Source of the DNA: Oleispira sp963851095
Lineage (GTDB): Bacteria > Pseudomonadota > Gammaproteobacteria > Pseudomonadales > Oceanobacteraceae
Direction: 5' to 3'
Assembly: GCA_963851095.1 (NCBI GenBank)
Contig: CAWKOX010000010.1
Span: 310,001-374,000, forward strand
Length of the DNA: 64,000 nt
Within the stretch, counting starts at the first letter, position 1, and each line of letters begins with the position of its first letter. The position numbers were made by a program, and so were the translations under genes. Under the pieces are notes generated by a model. That model searched no databases and was not told the origin of the DNA. It saw only the letters and a program-made list of their open reading frames with translations. This document shows, piece after piece, positions 19,180 to 26,893 of this stretch.

Positions 19180-19598
19180 AGTGACTTACCGGTTCGCTGT
19201 TATTATTTTTATTTGTATGCTTTGTAAGCAATTAAAGTGCCAGATTTTTAATGTGACATTTTAACACTGGGATTTATCAAGACCATCGCTTAACCGTTGA
19301 AAAATTAGGATTATGCTGTGTTCTGGTTAATTTTAGGGTTGGCAACTTTAAAATTTCTGTCATTTTATACCCAGTAGGTGTTACTGCGAGTAACAAAGAT
19401 TGTTAAGGAGTAACACATTTGAGGCGTAAATCTGCATATTATTAGACAAAGATGGATATTTTACGACGAGTGGCTGATGTGGTGCACTAATGGTGCTGGT
19501 TAAAGGTTGATACGGCTATGGGAAGTGCGGTAGCGGTAATCAGCTCTTTGGTGATGAAACCTAGGAGCTGACATTTAGGGTGTTGCGTTTGAGTAAAA
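19180..19598. other. Intergenic region of about 420 bases, no gene seen
   Basis: AT-rich sequence between the AraC-type regulator and the outer-membrane protein gene. I find no convincing reading frame, tRNA or terminator. GAGTAACA and GGAGTAACAC near 19387-19419 are short similar words but too weak to call an operator. Confidence 0.4.
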
Positions 19599-20345
19599 TT
19601 AGAACTCCCAGTTTGCTCCAAAGGTTATGTTTTGAATGCGAGTACGAGGCATATCACCACTACTGATTGCGGTACTTTCTAATTCTGCACGCAGGGACAG
19701 TTGTGGAATTGGGGTGTAGATAAAACCACCGCCGGAAATGGCATTGACTGCTGATGCTTGGCCTTCATCTTCGTCAACTTTAGTGATACCACCGTCTTTG
19801 TCGGCGGTAATTTTCACTGTTTTATAATCTGCAGCCCAGGCAAAAAATCCCGTTTTTACAAAAAAGTCGAAATTATCCATGATTGGAAAGCGGTAGCGAA
19901 AATTGATCAAAGCACCTTCAGGGGTGAATTCGCTAATGCCAATGAAGTTGCTTGGGCTTTTGTCTCTGTATTCGTTCTTGCCGTTAGCATCGGGCGTTGC
20001 GTCGCCTATTTGGCCAGGGCTGATGGTGCCATGATCTGCATCACGAAACGAAATATTGCTTTTGTTGTAATCAACGTTGATGGCTTCAGGGTCGTTATAG
20101 CTGGTTGCGCCAAAGTTTACATAAGCAAACTCAAGCGTAATGCGTGAGGTAATGTGGGCGCCGGTTAGGATTTTAAAGCTAGAGCTTGTTTTGTCGGCAT
20201 CTAAAGAACTGGATATGCCTGTGTGTAGCCCAATAAAGCCGCCTTCGTTTGCCAGTGCATGGCTACTTAGTGTTAACGCAAATAAGGCCGCAGGTATGGA
20301 TAGTAGGCGATGGCGCGTAATAGATTTTTGATCGCGTGCAAGCAT
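19599..20345 (-). CDS. Outer-membrane beta-barrel protein
   Basis: A signal peptide is visible (LLSIPAALFALTLSSHALAN). About 215 residues of alternating hydrophobic and polar strands follow, and the chain ends in ITFGANWEF with a terminal Phe, the usual signal for outer-membrane assembly. Repeated strand-like stretches such as RITLEFAYVNFG and ALINFRYRFPIM support an eight-stranded OmpA/OmpW-size barrel. The specific family is not recognised. Function could be porin-like or adhesive; this cannot be read from sequence. An in-frame start later than 20345 is possible because the signal peptide has a long basic leader. Confidence 0.7.
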   Translation of the reverse strand: MLARDQKSITRHRLLSIPAALFALTLSSHALANEGGFIGLHTGISSSLDADKTSSSFKILTGAHITSRITLEFAYVNFGATSYNDPEAINVDYNKSNISFRDADHGTISPGQIGDATPDANGKNEYRDKSPSNFIGISEFTPEGALINFRYRFPIMDNFDFFVKTGFFAWAADYKTVKITADKDGGITKVDEDEGQASAVNAISGGGFIYTPIPQLSLRAELESTAISSGDMPRTRIQNITFGANWEF

Positions 20346-20487
20346 GGGTGAGTCGTCCAGTCTTTTAGATTTATTTTTTTGTTTATTTAACCAGAAATGA
20401 TGAGCTTGGCACAGCCCTAAAGTGAGACATGAGGTAAATAGCGCTTTGCGCCTTGTTCTTTTACTTAATCTTTACTTATTCAAATAC

Positions 20488-20526
20488 AAAAAACACTACC
20501 AACAAGCTTGGTTGGCAGTGTTTTTT
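20488..20526. terminator. Bidirectional terminator
   Basis: A-run, CACT-A-CCAAC, 7-base loop, GTTGG-C-AGTG, T-run: a strong hairpin with one mismatch and A/T tails on both sides. It lies just after the MaoC-like gene on the minus strand and serves that gene. Confidence 0.85.
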
Positions 20527-20533
20527 GAAGCGA

Positions 20534-21406
20534 TTAAAGCGCTTTGATTGAACCTTTTAAGTGAGGCTTGATACCTGCTTCATCACGTAAATCAAACTCA
20601 ATCTCTTTGTCTTTCATGTCGTAATTCAATTGTACGGTCGATGGCAAGAAGACGGGCAGTTTAAACTCAACGGAAATTGTGCACGCGTCACTTTCAATTT
20701 TGCTATGCAATGCTGCTGCAATACGGGCCTTACTCCACATGCCGTGCGCAATATGCCCTTTAAAACCGAACAGCTTGGCGCTTAAGGAAAATAAATGAAT
20801 CGGGTTGGAATCGCCTGATACTAGGGCATAGCGACGACCTAGATCTGACGCTAGTCGCCAAAATTCTTTATTAGGTTGTTCTGGCAGCGCCAAAGGTTCT
20901 CTGCTTTTTTCTGGGGAGGCTATATCTGTTTTTTGGCGAACGAGGTTTGTGCTAATGCTTTCCCAAACGACGGAGCCAGATATATGGATTTGGGTTTTAA
21001 TATCAATGTCGAAGCCTTTATCTGTTTTTCTAATATCAGAGAAGAAGCAAGTCACATCCATTATTTCATGGGTTTTGATGGCGCGATATTGGGTAATTTC
21101 ATTGCGCACATGAACCATGCCCATGACGGCAAATGGAAAGTCACGCTGTAGCATGAGTTCTAAATGCAGTGGGAATGCCAATAAGTGTGGAAGCGTGATC
21201 GGCAATACTTTTGAGTCTTTTTCAAAATCGCATACGTCGGCATATTGCTCAATACGTTTAGGGTCAACGTTCGTATCACGCAGCGTTAAGCGTGTAGAAG
21301 GAAGCTTGGGAGTTTTGGTTTTGCTTCCTTTTGATAGCAGTGCGCGGCGGTATTGGTCGAGAGTGCCGGGGGATTTAGATATTACTACGCGTGAAGATTG
21401 GCTCAT
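20534..21406 (-). CDS. MaoC-like hotdog dehydratase
   Basis: The C-terminal half carries the hydratase-2 (MaoC) signature: YALVSGDSNPIH, then GFKGHIAHGMWSKA, with the Asp/His pair that hydrates enoyl-CoA in R-specific enzymes. The N-terminal half looks like a second, degenerate hotdog unit. The length of 290 residues fits double-hotdog proteins. Likely substrate is an enoyl-CoA in fatty-acid or polyhydroxyalkanoate metabolism, by family inference. It is divergent from an AraC-type gene at 21633, which may regulate it. Confidence 0.82.
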   Translation of the reverse strand: MSQSSRVVISKSPGTLDQYRRALLSKGSKTKTPKLPSTRLTLRDTNVDPKRIEQYADVCDFEKDSKVLPITLPHLLAFPLHLELMLQRDFPFAVMGMVHVRNEITQYRAIKTHEIMDVTCFFSDIRKTDKGFDIDIKTQIHISGSVVWESISTNLVRQKTDIASPEKSREPLALPEQPNKEFWRLASDLGRRYALVSGDSNPIHLFSLSAKLFGFKGHIAHGMWSKARIAAALHSKIESDACTISVEFKLPVFLPSTVQLNYDMKDKEIEFDLRDEAGIKPHLKGSIKAL

Positions 21407-21433
21407 TGTCTATCCTGATCTATTAAATTGATC

Positions 21434-21470
21434 TTGTACATTTGATCAATGTTGTACGTTGTGACTGTAC
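21434..21470. promoter_or_regulatory. Candidate operator repeats between divergent genes
   Basis: TTGTAC at 21434-21439 and 21452-21457 and CTGTAC at 21465-21470, with the palindrome TTGATCAA at 21442-21449, cluster in the region between the MaoC-like gene and the AraC-type gene. Spacing between starts is 18 and 13 bases. AraC-family proteins bind direct repeats, so an operator is plausible but unproven. Confidence 0.3.
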
Positions 21471-21632
21471 GTGGTGAGTTTAAAATTATAATTAGCTAGC
21501 AGTCTAAACGGCTTGGGTTGTAGACCATTGGCTTGCATCCCCGGTGAATAACGTCAGTTTGGTCAATGAATGCTTGCAGTCCGTGTATGTTCTGGCAGAA
21601 TCCATGACTTATTTCATGAAAAATTAAAGTTT

Positions 21633-22655
21633 ATGTCAGGCGGAATAGCGGAACTTCGAGACTCAGGTATTCTCTTGCAATTGGCCTATCAGGCGATGCT
21701 AGAGTTGAAACTTGATATTCCATTAATTTTTGAGCGGTGTGGTGTTAAGGCCGAGATATTGCAAGATCGTAATGCTCGAACACCTCATGACGCTCAAAAT
21801 TTATTTTGGCAAGTATTAGAGGACGTGAGTGGAGACCCGCACATAGGTTTGCACATTGCTGAAAAAATGCCCGTCTATAAAGGGCAGGTGCTTCAGTATC
21901 TATTTTTAAGTAGCCCAACCTTTGGTGATGGCTTAAACCGTGCCCTGAATTATCAGCGTTTATTAAGTGATGCAACTTTGGCGACCTTTGAAATGGTCGG
22001 CAATGAGGCGTCTATAAGAGTTTCCTCTTCGAGTGAAAAAGTGATTGAGCTAAGGCACTTGTCAGAAGCGGTAGCCGTTGGTTTACTGCGGTTCTTTAGT
22101 TATGTCACTGACGGTAAGTTTGTTTTAAATCGTGTTCATTTTACTCATCAGCTTGAAGGGGATGATAGTGAGCATGTGCGTATATATGGCTGTGATGTCT
22201 CTTTTGGTGAAGATGAAAATCGTATTTTCTTTAACGCCGATATTTTAGATATCCCTTCGTTGCATGCAGAGCCTGAATTACTTCAGCTGCACGAAAAATT
22301 AGCCAGTGAACATGTCGCTAAATTAGAACGCCAAGATGTTGTAGTACGAGTAAATCGTATTATTGGTGAGATCCTTGAAACGGGCCAAGTTAATTTAGAG
22401 CAAGTGGCCGTTAAGCTAGATATTAAGCCAAGAACCTTACGTACTCGCTTAGCGGAGGCTAATACTAATTTTAATCAGTTACTGGCCGATTATCGCTGTA
22501 ATTTGGCTAAGAGGTTATTGGCGAATACCACCGAGAGTATTGATGAAATTGTCTACCTCACTGGGTTTTCTGAGCCGAGTACATTTTACCGTGCCTTTAA
22601 GCGCTGGACTCAAGTGACCCCTATTGAATATCGCAATCAAAAGAAAAGCAGCTAG
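21633..22655 (+). CDS. AraC-family regulator with AraC-type N-terminal ligand domain
   Basis: The second such regulator in the window. The C-terminal DNA-binding part includes NLEQVAVKLDIKPRTLRTRL and IDEIVYLTGFSEPSTFYRAF, followed by VTPIEYR, the usual end of an AraC domain. The N-terminal ligand domain contains DPHIGLHIAEKMPVYKGQ and LNRALNYQRLLSD, typical of PF12625. ATG 21633 (MSGGIAELRDSG) is chosen because conservation begins there; an in-frame start at 21570 would add 21 residues. It is divergent from the MaoC-like gene. Confidence 0.85.
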   Translation: MSGGIAELRDSGILLQLAYQAMLELKLDIPLIFERCGVKAEILQDRNARTPHDAQNLFWQVLEDVSGDPHIGLHIAEKMPVYKGQVLQYLFLSSPTFGDGLNRALNYQRLLSDATLATFEMVGNEASIRVSSSSEKVIELRHLSEAVAVGLLRFFSYVTDGKFVLNRVHFTHQLEGDDSEHVRIYGCDVSFGEDENRIFFNADILDIPSLHAEPELLQLHEKLASEHVAKLERQDVVVRVNRIIGEILETGQVNLEQVAVKLDIKPRTLRTRLAEANTNFNQLLADYRCNLAKRLLANTTESIDEIVYLTGFSEPSTFYRAFKRWTQVTPIEYRNQKKSS

Positions 22656-22805
22656 ATCAATAGGTGCTCGTTCAACGCATTTAATTAAGTGTGTTTACTT
22701 TAAGGAAAGGGTGTTTTAACTCTCATTATTTGACTCAGTACTAGTAATTTAGTCGAATTGGGTTCAGTGTGGTTAATACTTGAACAGTTAAAGAGGGGCA
22801 AAACG

Positions 22806-23096
22806 ATGAGCAAACTCGATAAAGCGAGCTTAATCCAACCTTTAGTTGAGCAGATGGTTACTAACGAAAAAGACGTTCATGTCTGGCGAAAGGAATTGGT
22901 ACAAAGTGGTGCCTTTTCGACAGAGCAGGTTATGGCTCTGGATGATGCGAGTCTTACTCTATCTTATCGCACGATGCTTGCAGTGCAATTTCAGGGGTTG
23001 CGTGTAGAGCGTTTATTAACTGAGATTGAAAAGCACCATGTTGCTTGGACGGTTGATATCGACGCTGATTTTCAACAGGGTGCTATTGGTTATTAA
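22806..23096 (+). CDS. Hypothetical 96-residue protein
   Basis: Not recognised. Starts at ATG 22806 after GAGGGG with good spacing and ends just before a strong terminator, so it is very likely expressed. The sequence is helical and charged (LDKASLIQPLVEQMVTNEKD), with no Cys cluster, signal peptide or membrane segment. It could be a small cytoplasmic regulator or structural protein. Confidence 0.6.
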   Translation: MSKLDKASLIQPLVEQMVTNEKDVHVWRKELVQSGAFSTEQVMALDDASLTLSYRTMLAVQFQGLRVERLLTEIEKHHVAWTVDIDADFQQGAIGY

Positions 23097-23117
23097 TCGT
23101 TGCATTTCATATTCAAT

Positions 23118-23142
23118 AAGCAGCCTTTTGGCTGCTTTTTTT
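23118..23142 (+). terminator. Intrinsic terminator
   Basis: AAGCAGCC at 23118-23125, TTTT loop, GGCTGCTT at 23130-23137, then a T-run to 23142. Ends transcription of the small gene before it. Confidence 0.9.
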
Positions 23143-23323
23143 ATGCTTGTGGTTTATATAATGGAATGTATTTACGTGGTAATTAACGTTCGTGCGGTTA
23201 GGTGGCTGCAGTTGTTGATTATCCGTATAAAAACAGTCAGTCTATAAGAAAAATAACAAGGTCTGAGTTGCTGATGCATACGTGAAGTGTACGGACTCAA
23301 AATATCTGACGTTAGGAGTGAAT

Positions 23324-24580
23324 GTGTCGCGAATCTTATTATGTTGGGAAATAGGTACTGATTATCAGCATTTATTATCGTTGCAATCCGTCGCTCGTTT
23401 TTATCAAGGCAAAGGCCATGAGGTTTGGGTGGCGGGTAGGGATGTTACTAAATTAAGACGCCTTTTTTCTGATGTTAAAATTCATATTATTCAAGCTCCA
23501 CATTCAGACTCTGCGGCTGAGTTGGGTGTCGAGAAACAAGCGCCAAGAAGTTATGCGGATTTTTTACGCCGCTGTGGTTTTCATCATTCAGATGCGCTTT
23601 CGGGCTTGGTCAGTGCGTGGCGTAGTGTGTTCTCTTTTATTAAGCCTGATTTGTTATTGTGTGATCACGCCCCCGTTGCATTATTGGCTGCTCGTGGATT
23701 AATGCGCGGCGGTCAGTATGGACAAGGTCGTAATGAGTCAGTGGCAAAAATAGCCGTGGGTATGCCTTTTTCTGTACCGGATGATAATCGACCTGCGGGG
23801 GTTTTCTTTGCGGGTGATTTGGCTAAAAGTGATATTGTACGATACGAAGATGATATCGTTAAGATCATTAATAAAGTCTGTATCGAATTTTATATTCCTT
23901 GTATTAATAATCTAGCTGATCTTTTATCTGACTTTGATCAATGCATTTTTCAGACGTATTCAGAGTTGGATCATTATGGTTATCGAAGCCATGCGCAACG
24001 TGAAATAACGACGTATGTCGGCACCGTCGTTCCTGACTTTACTGAACCTGCGCTTTTTCCTCATTTTCGTGGGCCTAAAATATATTGTCATGTGAAAGGA
24101 ACGGTTGAAACCCCGGTCTTATTAAAAACATTACAAGCCATTGAATGCAGTGCCATTGTTTTAGCCGATGGTATTCCAAGTGCAATTATTAATGCGCATC
24201 AATCACGGCATATTTTATACGTCGATAAGCCGGTAAATATGCAAGACGTATTATCGCAATCGACGTTTGCTATTTTAAATGGCGGTATTAATTCGGTATC
24301 GTTGTTTATGAAAGCAGGAATTCCTGTGGCGCTTTTTCCTTTGCATATTGAACAGTTTTTGATGGCGAAGCGAGTTGAGGCGTTGAATGCGGGTTTGCAA
24401 TTAAGTTTAACGGATGTTGATTCTGCCTTGCAGGGCTTGCAGAAAGTGAACAGTCGACAGAAAAAAATAGCCGCGGGTTTGTTTGAAGAAAAGTATCAAG
24501 CCGCCAGTGCGCATAACGAGCTGTTATTGCAGCTTGCTTTAATAGAGCAGAGCTATTTACTGGGAAAGGTTAAAAGTTAA
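23324..24580 (+). CDS. GT-B-fold glycosyltransferase-like protein
   Basis: The start SRILLCWEIGTDYQHL resembles the ILLxWELG opening of a GT-B glycosyltransferase family related to UDP-glycosyltransferases. PDLLLCDHAPVALLAARG is the loop before the second Rossmann domain. The C-terminal half holds FAILNGGINSVSLFMKAGIPVALFP, the nucleotide-sugar-binding region seen in GT1/MurG-type proteins, where HGG is usual; here NGG replaces it. GTG 23324 is chosen since AGGAG at 23314-23318 lies five bases upstream; a start at 23282 would add 14 residues. Sugar and acceptor unknown. Confidence 0.65.
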   Translation: MSRILLCWEIGTDYQHLLSLQSVARFYQGKGHEVWVAGRDVTKLRRLFSDVKIHIIQAPHSDSAAELGVEKQAPRSYADFLRRCGFHHSDALSGLVSAWRSVFSFIKPDLLLCDHAPVALLAARGLMRGGQYGQGRNESVAKIAVGMPFSVPDDNRPAGVFFAGDLAKSDIVRYEDDIVKIINKVCIEFYIPCINNLADLLSDFDQCIFQTYSELDHYGYRSHAQREITTYVGTVVPDFTEPALFPHFRGPKIYCHVKGTVETPVLLKTLQAIECSAIVLADGIPSAIINAHQSRHILYVDKPVNMQDVLSQSTFAILNGGINSVSLFMKAGIPVALFPLHIEQFLMAKRVEALNAGLQLSLTDVDSALQGLQKVNSRQKKIAAGLFEEKYQAASAHNELLLQLALIEQSYLLGKVKS

Positions 24581-24641
24581 GCACTTGGCATTATTGGCTT
24601 TTAAATATCGTCTGATTATTGCATTAATTAAATGACAGGCA

Positions 24642-24684
24642 AAAAAATAGCGCTGACTCAGTTACACTCAGTCGCGCTATTTTT
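24642..24684. terminator. Bidirectional terminator between convergent genes
   Basis: AAAATAGCGC, TGACT, loop, AGTC, GCGCTATTTTT: long stem flanked by A and T runs. Placed to end both the glycosyltransferase gene and ybiT. Confidence 0.85.
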
Positions 24685-24737
24685 ACACTTCGATTCATGC
24701 TGGTGAGTGCTTCAAGAGCACTTCCAGTTAAGACAGA

Positions 24738-26330
24738 TTAAATGCCTTGTGAACGAAGGTATTCGTCATACGTACCGTGGAAATCAACGATCTCGTGATC
24801 TTTAATTTCGATGATGCGTGTTGCCAAAGAACTTACGAACTCACGGTCGTGAGATACAAAGATTAAAGTCCCTTCAAACATCTCAAGTGCCATGTTAATC
24901 GATTCAATCGATTCCATGTCCATGTGGTTGGTTGGTTCGTCTAATAACAGTACGTTGTGATTTTGCATCATCAACTTACCAAATAATAAACGACCTTTTT
25001 CACCACCCGAACATACCTTAACGTTTTTCTTAATATCGTCTTGGTTGAATAACAAGCGTCCTAGAGTACCGCGGACTGCCTGATCATCGTGTTCTGGTGT
25101 GCGGAATTGAGACATCCATTCGAACATTGGCATGTCGGAAGGGAATTCGTATTCATGATCCTGAGCGTAATAACCTAATGATGCGTTTTCAGACCATTTG
25201 ATCATGCCTTCTTTTGGCTCTACTTCACCCACTAAGCATTTCATGAGTGTGGTTTTACCGGCGCCGTTAGCACCAATGATGGCTACCTTTTCACCCGCAG
25301 GGATCATAAGGTTCGATTTTTTAAACAGCATGTTGCCGTCTTCGTACGCGTGGCCCAAGTTTTCAACTTCAAGAGCTGTGCGGTGAAGTTTTTTCTCAAA
25401 TTCAAAGCGCATGAATGGGTTTTGACGGCTTGAAGGTTGGATTTTATCCAATTGGATTTTATCCAGTTGCTTCTGGCGAGACGTGGCTTGTTTTGCTTTC
25501 GAGGCGTTAGCAGAGAAGCGGCTAACGAATTGCTGCAATTCAGCAATTTGAGATTTCTTTTTAGCGTTATCGGCTTGCTGACGTTCACGTGCTTGCGTTG
25601 ATGCAATCATGTAGTCATCGTAGTTGCCTGGGAAGATCTTGATGTCACCATAATCGATGTCGGCCATGTGTGTACACACAGAGTTTAAAAAGTGGCGATC
25701 GTGCGAGATGATAACCATGGTGCACTTCATTTCATCTAATAAGCTTTCTAACCAGCGAATGGTATTGATGTCCAAGTTGTTGGTTGGTTCATCAAGAAGC
25801 AAGATGTCTGGGTTGGAGAAAAGTGCTTGTGCTAAAAGTACACGTACTTTTAAGCCAGGAGCAACACCAGACATTAAGCCAGTATGCAATTCTGAATCGA
25901 TACCAGCGCCTAGCAATAATTCGCCAGCGCGTGACTCTGCGGTATAGCCATCCATGTCTGCAAATTCACTTTCAAGTTCGGCAGCACGCATGTATTCATC
26001 TTCAGTGGCTTCAAGGTTAGCGTAAATCGCATCACGCTCTTCTTTGATTGCCCATAGTTCTTTATTGCCCATCATGACCGTATCGATAACGATTTGCTCT
26101 TCAAAAGCGAACTGATCTTGGTGCAGCTTGCCCAAGCGCTCGTTTGGAGAGATGGAAACGTTACCGGCAGAAGGTTCAAGACTACCGTCAAGAATTTTCA
26201 TGAACGTAGATTTACCGCAACCGTTGGCTCCGATTAGGCCATAGCGGTTGCCATCGCCGAATTTTACGGAGATGTTTTCAAACAATGGCTTTGCGCCAAA
26301 TTGCATGGTGATATTAGCGGTTGAAATCAA
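24738..26330 (-). CDS. ybiT: ABC-F ATPase YbiT
   Basis: Soluble ABC-F protein with two ATP-binding domains, proposed to act on ribosomes. The first Walker A is GLIGANGCGKST, the second AIIGANGAGKTT; both Walker B regions read LLLDEPTN. The first signature LMSGVAPGLKVRVLLAQAL follows the YbiT form rather than the usual LSGG; the second is CSGGEKGRLLFG. Starting at TTG 26330, with AAGG upstream, gives 530 residues, the size of E. coli YbiT as I recall it. A TTG at 26348 would add six. The linker region is Lys/Gln rich and repeats LDKIQ. Confidence 0.93.
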   Translation of the reverse strand: MISTANITMQFGAKPLFENISVKFGDGNRYGLIGANGCGKSTFMKILDGSLEPSAGNVSISPNERLGKLHQDQFAFEEQIVIDTVMMGNKELWAIKEERDAIYANLEATEDEYMRAAELESEFADMDGYTAESRAGELLLGAGIDSELHTGLMSGVAPGLKVRVLLAQALFSNPDILLLDEPTNNLDINTIRWLESLLDEMKCTMVIISHDRHFLNSVCTHMADIDYGDIKIFPGNYDDYMIASTQARERQQADNAKKKSQIAELQQFVSRFSANASKAKQATSRQKQLDKIQLDKIQPSSRQNPFMRFEFEKKLHRTALEVENLGHAYEDGNMLFKKSNLMIPAGEKVAIIGANGAGKTTLMKCLVGEVEPKEGMIKWSENASLGYYAQDHEYEFPSDMPMFEWMSQFRTPEHDDQAVRGTLGRLLFNQDDIKKNVKVCSGGEKGRLLFGKLMMQNHNVLLLDEPTNHMDMESIESINMALEMFEGTLIFVSHDREFVSSLATRIIEIKDHEIVDFHGTYDEYLRSQGI

Positions 26331-26435
26331 TTGAGATACCTTGAGCAAAAACTTACGTGGCTTAAGCGCTGGCCCTGAAAGCCTGCGACCTATAAAATTG
26401 AGGCCAAATTATACAGCCTTTGAACGAGTACTTAA

Positions 26436-26690
26436 ATGGTCGACTCCCAAAAAGACTTAGAGAAACGTAAGGAAAGTGACTTGAAAGTCGCTGTAACGAC
26501 GTGCCCACGCTGTTTTACCGAATTTCTATGTAATGCCGCTAATATTCAGCAATGTCAGTGTTGGGGGGTAGGCCTTGGAGAAAAAGAGTTTTCTTATTTG
26601 AGATCCCAAGGTTTTAGCGCCGCGCAGACGGGGTGCTTGTGTCGTGATTGCCTTGAAAGCATTAAAAAACAGGTTCAAGAGCTGGAATAG
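26436..26690 (+). CDS. Cysteine-rich CWC family protein
   Basis: Small protein of 84 residues with the CWC pattern: CPRC, then a Cys, then CQCW, then CLCRDCL, giving eight Cys likely to bind zinc. Function of the family is not known. The gene is divergent from ybiT and shares its upstream region. Confidence 0.8.
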   Translation: MVDSQKDLEKRKESDLKVAVTTCPRCFTEFLCNAANIQQCQCWGVGLGEKEFSYLRSQGFSAAQTGCLCRDCLESIKKQVQELE

Positions 26691-26893
26691 AATGCAGTCA
26701 TTGGCTCACTTTATGTCATGAGATGTAAATTATTCATCATCAACATGAATAAAGTGAAAGTAATTTTGATCATTGGGGCTAATTTTGCGAAAATGCAGCC
26801 ATAGATAATACCCGATCAGAATACTCAGATTTACCCCGCTTAAATACCTGCATTAAATTATGTATTTAAGCCTGCCTTTTTAGTGAGCTCCCA

